A DNA stretch of 24,216 nt from a virus, in IMG/VR virus record IMGVR_UViG_3300022925_000171, positions 1 to 24,216 of that record; one strand, written 5' to 3'. The notes beneath the pieces are model-generated. The model did not search any database. It was given only the letters and a program-made list of their open reading frames with translations, and was not told where the DNA came from. A program made the position numbers and the translations under genes. This document shows positions 1 through 7,846 of this stretch, piece by piece; within the stretch, counting starts at the first letter, position 1; each line of letters opens with the position of its first letter.

Positions 1-312
1 GACTATAAAAGAGTTAAAAAATACTTAATGGACCTTAACCGTTTTGCTGGTGTTCCATCTGAAGCCATTAGATTATTGGAGAAAATAATAATGTTTAAAT
101 CCACATCTTTGGATATCTCATCTGACCGTGGTAGAGGTATTAATGTTGGTGATGATGGTTGGGGTGACCTTAGGGTTGATGTTATTTCTCGTGGTAAAGA
201 CTTTTATGATAATGTAATTAAGGACTCTGACATTATGAAAAAGATGGCGGATAATTATGACTATAGTGAATCTTTCTTATACGGTATTCCTTATGAGGAC
301 GAGTTAATTTAA
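1..312 (+). CDS. 3' end of an unrecognised gene (partial)
   Basis: The reading frame is open from the first base and stops at TAA 310-312, so this is probably the C-terminal end of a longer protein that begins outside the window; an internal ATG at 28 would give only 94 residues. The visible part is soluble-looking, with no membrane segment, and carries a Gly/Asp-rich stretch (GRGINVGDDGWGD). I do not recognise a family. It is on the plus strand and converges with the minus-strand unit that ends at 335; only 22 bases separate the two stops and I see no clear terminator between them. Confidence 0.6.
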   Translation, partial: DYKRVKKYLMDLNRFAGVPSEAIRLLEKIIMFKSTSLDISSDRGRGINVGDDGWGDLRVDVISRGKDFYDNVIKDSDIMKKMADNYDYSESFLYGIPYEDELI

Positions 313-334
313 TCTTTCTAATAGTGGCCCGCAC

Positions 335-688
335 TTATTCCTCCCAGCCCTCAGGGTCTAAACTTCTTATATATTCCCACCTTTCATACTCATCTCTTAT
401 TGAATCTTTTTGTGTGTAAATATGAAGAGTATCATTAATAATTTCCCAGTGTAGGATTTCACTTACACTATCTAATACTGATAGTTCAACACTAAACTTA
501 GGTTGAGGAATCGGTCCACTCTCTTTAATATGTTTTTTATATCTTTGTTCAGCAGTACAACTAAATAAAATTAGTGAGATTAGAAATCCCGTTATTAATC
601 CTTTAACCCAACCTAACCAAGCTGCAGTTTTAGGATTTTCGTCCACCCATTTCCATTTTTGTTTCAAATAATTTTTATACATTTTCAT
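335..688 (-). CDS. Small single-pass membrane protein or lipoprotein, unknown function
   Basis: 117 residues. A basic, Trp-containing N-terminus (about 1-23) precedes one hydrophobic segment (about 24-43) ending in LILFSC, a lipobox-like sequence with Cys44. The remaining 73 residues are polar and charged. It could be a lipoprotein with a long n-region or a membrane-anchored protein; the long N-terminus argues slightly for the second. It is the last gene of the unit 2659 to 335 and lies 6 bases after the RmlC-like gene, so it is probably co-transcribed. No family recognised. Confidence 0.6.
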   Translation of the reverse strand: MKMYKNYLKQKWKWVDENPKTAAWLGWVKGLITGFLISLILFSCTAEQRYKKHIKESGPIPQPKFSVELSVLDSVSEILHWEIINDTLHIYTQKDSIRDEYERWEYIRSLDPEGWEE

Positions 689-694
689 TTATAT

Positions 695-1150
695 TTATTT
701 TCCTTTATTATCTTTTTCTGAAATGATTGGATTGTCAGTATATTTTTCTATAATAGATTTTACTTCAGGAACATCTTTCCACACAATCGAATGTTCTGAC
801 TCAGGAGAGTATTCACCCTTAACCATATAAACAACTATAGTATCAGGTTCTAAAGTTAAAAATCCATGAGCGTACTCATCATGTAAGTAAACTGCATTTC
901 CTTCATTTACCAAGACATGTTGTGTTTGTTTAGTTTCTAAATCGTAACCTATGTCTATAATTGAACCACGAATAACTTTAACGTATTTCTCTTGTGGTGG
1001 GTCTGTTTGGTAATGTAAACCTCTGAAGGTATATCTACCATCATTAATTGAAATGGAGCATTGTGTCCATTCCTTTCCCATTATGTCTAACTCCATTGGA
1101 GTGTAACTTCCTCGATTATCTTTAAATGTTTTATGGTCTACTATTATCAT
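695..1150 (-). CDS. RmlC-like dTDP-4-dehydrorhamnose 3,5-epimerase family protein
   Basis: 151 residues with the signature of the RmlC cupin family, which epimerises dTDP-4-keto-6-deoxy sugars on the way to rhamnose and related sugars. Seen directly: DNRG (11-14), RGLHYQ (43-48) with the usual catalytic His at 46, PPQEKYVKVIRG leading into IDIGYDLE, AHGF (94-97) and EYSPESEH (113-120), matching the conserved Tyr/Glu region. It is a little shorter than typical RmlC (about 180 residues), missing mainly the C-terminus. It lies 3 bases after the lipoprotein gene in the same unit. No other rhamnose gene is in the window, so it probably draws on host dTDP-sugars. The exact substrate is not shown. 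Confidence 0.85.
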   Translation of the reverse strand: MIIVDHKTFKDNRGSYTPMELDIMGKEWTQCSISINDGRYTFRGLHYQTDPPQEKYVKVIRGSIIDIGYDLETKQTQHVLVNEGNAVYLHDEYAHGFLTLEPDTIVVYMVKGEYSPESEHSIVWKDVPEVKSIIEKYTDNPIISEKDNKGK

Positions 1151-1153
1151 CTT

Positions 1154-1981
1154 TTAGTTTTTTCTCCTATTATTCGTTTTTGTCGGTGTACTTCGATTAA
1201 TTACAGGACGACTATTATTAACTCTTGGTCTTGTATTATTATTATTAATGGTCGGTCTAGTATTATTAATAGTAGGTCTATTATTATTTGGTCTACTATT
1301 GTTAATGTTAGGTCTATTATTATTTGGTCTACTATTGTTAATGTTAGGTCGACTATTATTATTAATATAAATCCTTTCTCTTTTATTATCAACCTTAATA
1401 CTACGTTTAGTTGATTCTATTATTGAAGATTGTCCTCTTCTACCATTCACATATACCATATTTCTTCTATACCTGTTATTCCAAGCATAATTATTCATGT
1501 GTTGTCTCCAACCCCAATTGTTACCATAGTATCCATTCCAACCCCAACTATTCCACCCATAATTGTTCCATCCGTAGTGATTATAACCCCATCTGTCATA
1601 ACCAAAGAAAGACCATCGATGAGGACTATACCACGAATAATTAAACGCCCAATCATTCCAAAACCAATATCTGTTAGTATAAAAATCAAAGGAATTAAAT
1701 GGTGACCAATAATTGTATCTATTAAACATGGGATTGTTAAAATACCAATTATAAGGTTGATTAGATGCGTAAAGAGCAAAATTATGTCTAAAGACAAAAT
1801 CGTTTCTAAGTTTTCGTTGTAAATCAAAATAACTTAAAGTATCTACAACCACATCATCAGGTAATTTAATAACTGTATTGTATTTTGGATTATGACCCGC
1901 ATGGTTTAAGGTACTGTACTGCCATTGTACACCACAACTAGTTAATAGTAGTGAACCCATTAATAATAGTAATTTTTTCAT
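1154..1981 (-). CDS. W/Y/N-rich lipoprotein with Asn-Arg-Pro repeats
   Basis: 275 residues. The N-terminus is a lipoprotein signal (hydrophobic run then LLLTSC, Cys16), so the mature protein should be lipidated in the host envelope. Residues about 70-170 are extraordinarily rich in Trp, Tyr, Phe, Asn and Gly in NxYGWNxxGW-like patterns. Residues about 205-275 are low-complexity N-N-x-R-P repeats, partly encoded by a perfect tandem 36-bp repeat, ending in a basic tail. No catalytic motif is visible. It lies between DHFR and the RmlC-like gene. It could be a surface-exposed adhesive or exclusion protein made during infection; that is inference. Confidence 0.75.
   Translation of the reverse strand: MKKLLLLMGSLLLTSCGVQWQYSTLNHAGHNPKYNTVIKLPDDVVVDTLSYFDLQRKLRNDFVFRHNFALYASNQPYNWYFNNPMFNRYNYWSPFNSFDFYTNRYWFWNDWAFNYSWYSPHRWSFFGYDRWGYNHYGWNNYGWNSWGWNGYYGNNWGWRQHMNNYAWNNRYRRNMVYVNGRRGQSSIIESTKRSIKVDNKRERIYINNNSRPNINNSRPNNNRPNINNSRPNNNRPTINNTRPTINNNNTRPRVNNSRPVINRSTPTKTNNRRKN
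1275..1346 (-). repeat. Two perfect tandem copies of a 36-bp unit in the lipoprotein gene
   Basis: Positions 1275-1310 and 1311-1346 are identical. On the coding strand each encodes 12 residues of the N-N-x-R-P low-complexity tail. Further imperfect N-R-P units flank them. Identical adjacent copies suggest recent duplication or slippage, so copy number may vary between related phages. Confidence 0.9.
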
Positions 1982-1991
1982 ATGTTTGTTT

Positions 1992-2369
1992 TTAAAAGTT
2001 GTAGTTATAAATCTTACAATCAGGATTTAATCTACTTAGATTTGGAAACGTAACATCTCCGATATCATTGTTATCTATATGAGATATATGTAATTCCGTA
2101 AAGACCTCACAGAATCTCTCATATGTTTTTTTACCACCAATACACCAATCACAATTATAGTAATGAAAAGTTGAGTGGTCCCTTCTATCTACAATGATTA
2201 ATTCACGATTAGGTAAAAGGGGTAAGGCTTGTGCGGTCCTGTGACCGACCAGTAACGTATCACCCGAAGTCATACGTTTAAAATGACTCAAATCTTTTTT
2301 ATTATACCATAAAAGTTTATCTCCTTTTCCGATAAACCCTAAATTATTAACAGCAATTATGGCTTTCAT
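1992..2369 (-). CDS. Dihydrofolate reductase-like protein, short form
   Basis: 125 residues resembling DHFR, which reduces dihydrofolate to tetrahydrofolate and recycles the folate used by thymidylate synthase. Visible signatures: an N-terminal strand MKAIIAVNNLGFIGKG with LLW following (the Met20-loop region), KKDLSHFKRMTSG as the first helix, TLLVGHRT as the cofactor region, and CIGGKKTYERF (about 76-86), the G-G pair that binds NADPH. At 125 residues it is clearly shorter than the usual 155-165, with loss between these blocks and at the C-terminus. A thymidylate synthase is present at 9677-10735, a common phage pairing. Function is likely, but activity of this shortened form is untested. 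Confidence 0.8.
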   Translation of the reverse strand: MKAIIAVNNLGFIGKGDKLLWYNKKDLSHFKRMTSGDTLLVGHRTAQALPLLPNRELIIVDRRDHSTFHYYNCDWCIGGKKTYERFCEVFTELHISHIDNNDIGDVTFPNLSRLNPDCKIYNYNF

Positions 2370-2371
2370 TT

Positions 2372-2659
2372 TTATCCTTCATCAACAACCACACCAAAAC
2401 AACCACGTTCTGAAATAAGGTTTTCTTTAATTAATTTTAACTTTAAATTATCAATTTCTAAAATTAAGTTATCTAAATCCTCATTTAGATATTCCTTATA
2501 TACATTGAGTAATTTGAAACGCATTAAAAAATCACCTTTAATATAATGACTAATTATTTTATGAGCTTCGTCCCTACAATCTTTTTCAATAACCTCATCA
2601 ATTATATCATTAAAATCAATTTTAACTGATTCAGAAAAGTCTAATATTAGTTTACCCAT
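2372..2659 (-). CDS. Unknown 95-residue protein
   Basis: A small, charged, mostly helical-looking protein with no membrane segment and no motif I recognise. It is the first gene of the minus-strand unit 2659 to 335, two bases before the DHFR start, and follows a transcription terminator (2705-2739). Its own promoter should therefore lie in the roughly 45 bases between; an ATATTTAT sequence similar to those before other genes here occurs in that gap. Confidence 0.6.
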   Translation of the reverse strand: MGKLILDFSESVKIDFNDIIDEVIEKDCRDEAHKIISHYIKGDFLMRFKLLNVYKEYLNEDLDNLILEIDNLKLKLIKENLISERGCFGVVVDEG

Positions 2660-2704
2660 AAATAAAATATAAGATAAATTTAATCATTTATCCATAAATA
2701 TCTG

Positions 2705-2739
2705 TAAAAATAAAACCCCCACCATTTCTGATGAGGGTT
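2705..2739 (-). terminator. Intrinsic terminator after the GH16-like lipoprotein gene
   Basis: On the minus strand a 9-bp stem (2731-2739 with 2714-2722, including G-U pairs) is followed by a U-rich run. It sits 20 bases after the stop of the gene ending at 2762 and separates the lipoprotein genes from the DHFR unit. Confidence 0.8.
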
Positions 2740-2761
2740 TAGAGTTCATAATCAATTGAGA

Positions 2762-4582
2762 TTATTTTAATCCTGGTCCAAAACCTGACTTATTTGTTAT
2801 TGGGTTACCAGATACTTCTGTTTTTTTCTTATAAATAAAGTTTTTATATGAAGTACTAAATCCACCTTCTACACCTGGTTTTGTTTTTGTATCTTGCTTA
2901 GTCCAAGTACCGATGTAAGGTACGAATGGATTTTCTTGTGTATACCCATCGTTTTTTAATACAATCGGTCCGTCTACATAAACTTGAGTTCCTTTGTCAT
3001 TATAACCATAAAAGTATAACCCATCATCTAAAATTGCAATACCAAATGTAGCATATGTAGTTGGGTTAGGGAATGTACTATACATTTGCTCCCATTTTGC
3101 TTCTAATTTATTATATCCATTTGTTCCAGATACTTCAGTATTCCAACTCATCTGACTTGATGGGTCTGATGGATTACCATTAGGTAAATTTGCTTGTGGA
3201 CCTGAAGGTTGCCATTTAGTTTCCATAATGTCAATCTCTCTTCCGTATTGAGAGTATTGTTGTGAACCACCTTTTGGACTGTTGTCCAAATAATATTTAT
3301 TATCCCACATCATAACTTTTCTTTCTGCCAAATAAAAGGTTTCACAAAATAAACTATCAGGATAAGTACCTCCACCATTGGAACCTATTTTAATATCTAT
3401 TTGCCATACTCCATCCATCGCAACTCCATAAGCGCTGTCATCAGTTTTCATATCTGAATCTAAAACATTAACAGGGTACGCTCTACTACCATAATTGTAT
3501 CCGTAAACTGAATCACCTGTTTGTTTTGTACTCTGAACTGTTGAAGTGCCGTCAGATGTCCATCTTAATGTATCATCAAAATTATAGTCTTGTGTCCAAT
3601 ATGAACCTGGAGTACTAAAAGGTTTTTTACCTGTTTGACCACCTGTCCAATCAATTAGTCCTGTAGTGTATGGTGGTGGATAAGAAGATTTACCATACGA
3701 AACATCATATGAATTATCACCTACTTTAGTAAAAGTTAAAACACTATCAGGTTTATTATTACCATCCATTGATACTGGTGGGTCTAAAGGAGCTCCACCA
3801 ACAGGGTCAGTAAAATGTACTGTAGTAGTAGTAAGGTAAGTAGTCCCGTTTAATATATCTAAAACTAAGTACGCCCAATCACCTCCATTTACATTATTCC
3901 AAGTACCATTTGGTGCCAATTCAGTACCTACTGCTGGTGAAAAGTCTTGATGTCCCGATTGTGGATTACCTTGAGATACTCTAAGAGTACCCTGTGAAGA
4001 AGTATTTTTCCATGTTTGATTAGACATAGTTGATAAGTTACTTTCAGGACATATACATGGGTCTTTAAAAGGACATGGACAACCTTCTAAACCTACAGGT
4101 GTGACTTTACCTGTGGTAGCATCCACACTTACAAAACCTTTACTAGTTGTAAAAATGTATTGTGCGAATTCAAAATCTGGTCCTAATGGTCTTCTTAAAA
4201 CTACCACAGACCAATCCGCCTCACCTTCAACTCCAGTACCATAACCTGCTTCTAATAATAATTCTTCAGCCTCCTCTAATGTGAGTTTAACAGGTAAATT
4301 AATAACCTCATCCTCTAAAAAGGGTTCATTGATAACTATAGATTTGGTTAATCCGTTAGAAGTACATAATACTTCAATAGTTGTATTATTTTTACCAGCA
4401 AAAACTGATTTTACTCCATTTAATTCTTTAGTTGCGCTAGATTCATAAAAAAGTGCGGTCTTATCAATACCTAAAGCTACTTCTTCAGTCTTCTCAACCA
4501 TTTCATTAAATGTGAGTTTTTCCGTGTTGGAACAACCCATTAAGAGTAATCCCGTAATTAATGTTAATAATGTTTTTTTCAT
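2762..4582 (-). CDS. Large lipoprotein with PepSY-like region and GH16-like EIDIxE motif
   Basis: 606 residues. The signal ends in LLLMGC (Cys17), a lipoprotein signal. Residues about 98-163 resemble a PepSY-type domain: a helix rich in Glu (LTLEEAEELL), then a strand ending FVSVDATTGKVTPV. A Cys cluster follows (CPCPFKDPCIC, 168-178). The C-terminal about 400 residues are rich in Gly, Thr, Trp and Tyr and look like beta-sandwich sequence. They contain REIDIMETKW, where Glu449, Asp451 and Glu454 fit the catalytic EIDxxE pattern of GH16 glucanases. A GH16-like polysaccharide hydrolase on the cell surface is the best guess; a non-enzymatic beta-sandwich remains possible. It lies downstream of another lipoprotein gene and ends in a terminator. 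Confidence 0.65.
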   Translation of the reverse strand: MKKTLLTLITGLLLMGCSNTEKLTFNEMVEKTEEVALGIDKTALFYESSATKELNGVKSVFAGKNNTTIEVLCTSNGLTKSIVINEPFLEDEVINLPVKLTLEEAEELLLEAGYGTGVEGEADWSVVVLRRPLGPDFEFAQYIFTTSKGFVSVDATTGKVTPVGLEGCPCPFKDPCICPESNLSTMSNQTWKNTSSQGTLRVSQGNPQSGHQDFSPAVGTELAPNGTWNNVNGGDWAYLVLDILNGTTYLTTTTVHFTDPVGGAPLDPPVSMDGNNKPDSVLTFTKVGDNSYDVSYGKSSYPPPYTTGLIDWTGGQTGKKPFSTPGSYWTQDYNFDDTLRWTSDGTSTVQSTKQTGDSVYGYNYGSRAYPVNVLDSDMKTDDSAYGVAMDGVWQIDIKIGSNGGGTYPDSLFCETFYLAERKVMMWDNKYYLDNSPKGGSQQYSQYGREIDIMETKWQPSGPQANLPNGNPSDPSSQMSWNTEVSGTNGYNKLEAKWEQMYSTFPNPTTYATFGIAILDDGLYFYGYNDKGTQVYVDGPIVLKNDGYTQENPFVPYIGTWTKQDTKTKPGVEGGFSTSYKNFIYKKKTEVSGNPITNKSGFGPGLK

Positions 4583-4609
4583 TTTTTTGTTTGATTTTTT
4601 ATTTTATTT

Positions 4610-5284
4610 TTATTTATCACCACCTTCAGGAATTGGTGTACCCACTGGATACGGTGAACCTTCTTTAGCCGCCGTAACCGATGTTTGTCCGTTTTTAGTT
4701 GGTCGAGGGTGACGAAGTGGAACTGCCATGTGATTAAGAGGTCCATAACACTTAGATAAGATAATACCATTGTCAAGAGTATCTATTATTTCACAAGGCA
4801 TTTGGAACATATCACTTTCACTAGTACTAGGAGAACTTAAATCTATTGTGAATGCACGGTTCACTGGAGGTAATAATTCCCATTCTTTAGTTTCAGGGTT
4901 AAACTGAGGAATTGTATCTGATGGTGAAAAATACCAAAATAAAGACCATACTGTGGAATCTGTTCCATCTGGAGTTTGAAAGTTATCATTAGCATTAAAT
5001 TCTCCTAAGGAACCATTCCCATTCATTGCCAAACTAGAAATAGAAGGTCCTGTTAATACCGGGCAAATTGCACAGCCTTCATCAAACTCTTTACCTTGTA
5101 TTACAACTTTTTTACCAGTAGGTACCGCACTTGACGCTCCACAGAAAGCGTATACTCCATTGTGTATTCTTAACACACCTCTATCTCTATTATGATTTTC
5201 ATCATTTTTATTACAACCTAATAACATTAAGGTTGCTGTAATTGTTAATAATATACTTTTAATTTTAAAATGTGGTTTTGACAT
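4610..5284 (-). CDS. Lipoprotein of unknown function
   Basis: 224 residues. A basic start and hydrophobic segment end in LMLLGC (Cys24), a lipoprotein signal, followed by a polar Asn/Asp/Lys tether as in exported Bacteroidota lipoproteins. The mature part contains further Cys residues, including CAIC at about 71-74, which could form disulphides or bind metal. No family recognised. The gene lies 27 bases upstream of the large lipoprotein and has a very similar A-rich leader, so the two are probably co-expressed. Confidence 0.7.
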   Translation of the reverse strand: MSKPHFKIKSILLTITATLMLLGCNKNDENHNRDRGVLRIHNGVYAFCGASSAVPTGKKVVIQGKEFDEGCAICPVLTGPSISSLAMNGNGSLGEFNANDNFQTPDGTDSTVWSLFWYFSPSDTIPQFNPETKEWELLPPVNRAFTIDLSSPSTSESDMFQMPCEIIDTLDNGIILSKCYGPLNHMAVPLRHPRPTKNGQTSVTAAKEGSPYPVGTPIPEGGDK

Positions 5285-5291
5285 ATTTTTC

Positions 5292-5420
5292 TTATTTTTT
5301 TGTTTTATTTTTATTTATTATGTTACCGTACTCGTCACATACAGGTGCAGTTATGATTTCATAGATTATAAATACCCATGAAATTAAAAGGGTTCCCAAA
5401 ATTACCTTAACTACAATCAT
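5292..5420 (-). CDS. 42-residue membrane micro-protein
   Basis: A short frame from ATG 5420 to TAA 5292. The peptide has one strong hydrophobic segment (about residues 2-25, including Trp15) followed by a polar tail with one Cys and a Lys/Asn-rich end. It stops 8 bases before the start of the lipoprotein gene at 5284, and the upstream bases are A-rich as at other starts in the window. No family recognised. Coding status rests on its position and its membrane-segment composition only. Confidence 0.45.
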   Translation of the reverse strand: MIVVKVILGTLLISWVFIIYEIITAPVCDEYGNIINKNKTKK

Positions 5421-5513
5421 AAGTTATTGTTTTTTTTTAAAAGTACTAAATGAGATATTTTAGTGTATAGTTAATTATTTATTTATATATATTAAGAACT
5501 AACATTAAAGCCT
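5421..5513. other. AT-rich divergent intergenic region
   Basis: This gap separates minus-strand genes (5420 leftwards) from plus-strand genes (5514 rightwards), so promoters in both directions are expected. It is very AT-rich, with TATTTATATATAT-like sequence at about 5475-5490, but I find no good TAnnTTTG box in either direction. Confidence 0.4.
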
Positions 5514-5867
5514 ATGGCACACCCTATTTTACATTGTAAATCTTCAGCTAAACAATTTGGTGGAAAACCTGAAGACTATTTACACATACACAATTGGTTT
5601 GATGAAACTAAATCTTGGATAGGTACATCCTTTCATAGAGTATTTAGACATCATTCTGAAGGTATATTTGAGTGTGAAAAAGTCTTTGGTGAGTCGTTTA
5701 GAAACTCTGACGGTAAAGAAGTTTTTGTTCGTTATGTCGGAGAACAACACGTTAGGGAAGATTGTAACAACTATATTCCATCCGCAAAAGAATGGGTCGA
5801 TGCATTAAATAATAATGAAAAACCTATATGGATGATGAAAACAATGAAACTAAAGTTCACTGACTAA
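5514..5867 (+). CDS. DUF6915-like conserved protein
   Basis: 117 residues matching a small conserved family found in bacteria and phages, which I recognise as DUF6915. Typical blocks are MAHPILHCKSSAKQFGGKPEDY at the start, HNWFDETK, FRHHSEGIFECEKVFG, and VRYVGEQHVREDC followed by IPSAKEWV. Many conserved His residues suggest a metal or nucleic-acid role, but no function is established that I know of. It is the first gene of a two-gene plus-strand unit. Confidence 0.75.
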   Translation: MAHPILHCKSSAKQFGGKPEDYLHIHNWFDETKSWIGTSFHRVFRHHSEGIFECEKVFGESFRNSDGKEVFVRYVGEQHVREDCNNYIPSAKEWVDALNNNEKPIWMMKTMKLKFTD

Positions 5868-5882
5868 TATTTATTAATAAAA
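5867..5882 (+). promoter_or_regulatory. Recurrent ATATTTATTAATAAAA motif before the 222-residue gene
   Basis: A 16-base sequence starting at the last base of the preceding stop codon, with its ATATTTAT core 13 bases before the ATG at 5888. The identical 16 bases occur at the same distance before the lysozyme start (18547-18562, minus strand), and a near match precedes 11331. Candidate phage-specific promoter, by inference only. Confidence 0.4.
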
Positions 5883-5887
5883 GAATT

Positions 5888-6556
5888 ATGGAACAGAAAT
5901 ATAAAGTATTATTTAATTTAATTAATCCCGCACTTTTAAAATCCAACTGTAAAAAAGCCACAATGGAATTTGATGAGGGATTTAGCCCATATCAAGATGG
6001 TTATTACTGTAATCATATGAATGGTAAACGTATATCATTTTTAGTTCCTGTTGAACGTGAACTAAGTGAATATGTAGAAGAATATGTTGGTGATAACACA
6101 TGGCATGAAGAGACGGGTTCAGAGTATTATACTTACGAACTTGAAATTAACTCAGAATTTAGAAGTGTTGAAATATTTGGGACTTACACTGTTTATGATA
6201 CTGAAGAAATTAATGAAACTGTAATAGACCAAGATGAAGAGCCTGATGAATTAAAACCTATCTTTGATTATTTAGAAGAGGTTGGTTCTGATATCTTAGA
6301 AGTCAATGTAGATGCTGGTGGTGATAGTGGATGGGTCCATGACGAAAATGATGATGTGAATGGTAAAACTATTCAAACATCAGAACAAATGTCAGATGTT
6401 TGTTACAGGTTATTAAGTCAACATCCAGGATGGGAAATCAATGAAGGTTCTTATTCCGTATTCACATTTGACCCACACAGACGTATTATCATATGGGAAT
6501 TTGCTTATAATACTGAAGAACAAGCAAGAGAATTAATTTCAACTGAGAAATTTTAA
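5888..6556 (+). CDS. Acidic phage protein, unknown function
   Basis: 222 residues, rich in Asp and Glu (for example EEYVGDNTWHEE and DQDEEPDELKP). The C-terminal third has the pattern DAGGDSGWVHDENDD, then MSDVCYRLLSQHPGWEINEGSYSVFTFD, a module I remember from small phage and bacterial proteins of unknown function. No catalytic motif is seen. Its stop codon overlaps the stop of the convergent gene at 6553. Confidence 0.65.
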   Translation: MEQKYKVLFNLINPALLKSNCKKATMEFDEGFSPYQDGYYCNHMNGKRISFLVPVERELSEYVEEYVGDNTWHEETGSEYYTYELEINSEFRSVEIFGTYTVYDTEEINETVIDQDEEPDELKPIFDYLEEVGSDILEVNVDAGGDSGWVHDENDDVNGKTIQTSEQMSDVCYRLLSQHPGWEINEGSYSVFTFDPHRRIIIWEFAYNTEEQARELISTEKF

Positions 6557-6957
6557 GTTAATTTTTCACCAATTTTATCACCAAACATTAACTCACGTTT
6601 CCATTTCAAATCTTTGGATTTATAACTGAGGTAACTCTCAACACCCGAAATTAATGCATTTTCATAGGTATCATAATCCAAATCAGAAACACCTAAGTTA
6701 GTTTCATCACAGAGAATATCTTCTTCTTGCCCAAAATCATTTAGGTCTATTACCGAATAATAATATGAAAGTTCAGGACCATCATCCGCATCACGAAATG
6801 GAAGCGCTGTGATATAAACATGTTGATTACGTAACCAACTTAGAACGTCTTCCATATCAGGGTAACTCCTTAATACTGAAGTATCACCAACTTTTACAGT
6901 TTCAAAAGGATAGGTGCAAGTTTGTAGGTATTGAAATATTTTTTCTGTAATTTGCAT
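6553..6957 (-). CDS. Unknown 134-residue protein with its own promoter
   Basis: An acidic, soluble-looking protein with Tyr-rich stretches (ELSYYYSVIDL). No family recognised. It converges on the plus-strand gene with a 4-base overlap of the stops. A host-type promoter (6976-7006) lies directly upstream and would give a leader of about a dozen bases, so this gene is probably transcribed independently of the genes to its right. Confidence 0.65.
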   Translation of the reverse strand: MQITEKIFQYLQTCTYPFETVKVGDTSVLRSYPDMEDVLSWLRNQHVYITALPFRDADDGPELSYYYSVIDLNDFGQEEDILCDETNLGVSDLDYDTYENALISGVESYLSYKSKDLKWKRELMFGDKIGEKLT

Positions 6958-6975
6958 AATGTTATTTTATTTATA

Positions 6976-7006
6976 CAAACTTAAAATAAAAATTTTGATT
7001 AATCAA
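6976..7006 (-). promoter_or_regulatory. Bacteroidota-type promoter for the gene at 6957
   Basis: On the minus strand, TTG (7006-7004), 20 bases, then TAAGTTTG (6983-6976) fits the Bacteroidota consensus TTG-N19/20-TAnnTTTG. The expected start of transcription is near 6970, about 12 bases before the ATG. Confidence 0.6.
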
Positions 7007-7831
7007 CTATTTTTTTAACCTATTGAAGTCTTCCTCACTAACACCTTTAAAATCTACAGAATCACTATCCAAACCATAAGGGTGTGTTATTTCGTCTACG
7101 TAATTTCTTAATACATCACCAATCTCATATCCTATTTCATCAACCACAGAATCAGCTAGTTCAGGATTTTTACCTAATTCGTTGAAATCATAAGTTTCAC
7201 CGTCAGTCATTAGTGTAACTTGTGAATTATCTTCATTAATTATAAATTCAACATCATAATAAGCAAGATAAGATGTATCATTATCGAAAAGAGGATGATT
7301 AGTGTTTCCGGTATATATATCCATATTAACCTCATTCAAAAATACCTCCATTTCATAACCTCCTGAAGTAATTATAACTGGTTTACCTATATTGAGTTTT
7401 TGTTTTATTAAATCAAACAATTTCCCAATCCCACCAAAATATTCTATTTTGTAAGATAATATCTTTTTACGGTCATCCTTATTACTATCATCTAAATTTA
7501 GATAATGATAAATAGGTTTGGCTTCAATACCTTTATCGTCCCAATATTTAAATAGTGTTGATTTTGTTTGGTCATTTTCACTTAATTGTTCAGAATCACG
7601 TAAAAAATAGTCTCCGTTTTTAATTAAAAACTCATAGAAATAATTTAAGGGTATTAGTTTTTTAGTGTCCTTATACTTAATTCGTAAATCTTCGTAAACC
7701 TCATCCATCATACCTAACTCTAACCCTTTTATAAGTTCACTGAATACATCAGAAAATAATGCAAACATTTTAACGTCAACACCGGTATATTGCTCGTGAA
7801 CCATATTTTCTAAAAGTTTAAGTAGTTTCAT
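7007..7831 (-). CDS. Unknown 274-residue protein with possible N-terminal cleavage tag
   Basis: The start MKLLKLLENMVHEQ is an amphipathic helix ending in VHE|Q, which fits the (I/L/V)xE pattern used by T4-type prohead proteases; this suggests, but does not show, a virion protein. The rest is acidic and mixed in structure, with no motif I recognise. The gene lies 15 bases after the P-loop protein gene, and an ATATTTAT sequence (7837-7844) sits directly before its start. Confidence 0.6.
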   Translation of the reverse strand: MKLLKLLENMVHEQYTGVDVKMFALFSDVFSELIKGLELGMMDEVYEDLRIKYKDTKKLIPLNYFYEFLIKNGDYFLRDSEQLSENDQTKSTLFKYWDDKGIEAKPIYHYLNLDDSNKDDRKKILSYKIEYFGGIGKLFDLIKQKLNIGKPVIITSGGYEMEVFLNEVNMDIYTGNTNHPLFDNDTSYLAYYDVEFIINEDNSQVTLMTDGETYDFNELGKNPELADSVVDEIGYEIGDVLRNYVDEITHPYGLDSDSVDFKGVSEEDFNRLKK

Positions 7832-7846
7832 TATAGATAAATATAT

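Noticed and set aside
1133-1705. Plus-strand frames rich in Ile and Ser antisense to the lipoprotein
   Set aside because: They mirror the Asn-rich repeats of the real minus-strand gene, which has a lipoprotein signal and operon spacing.
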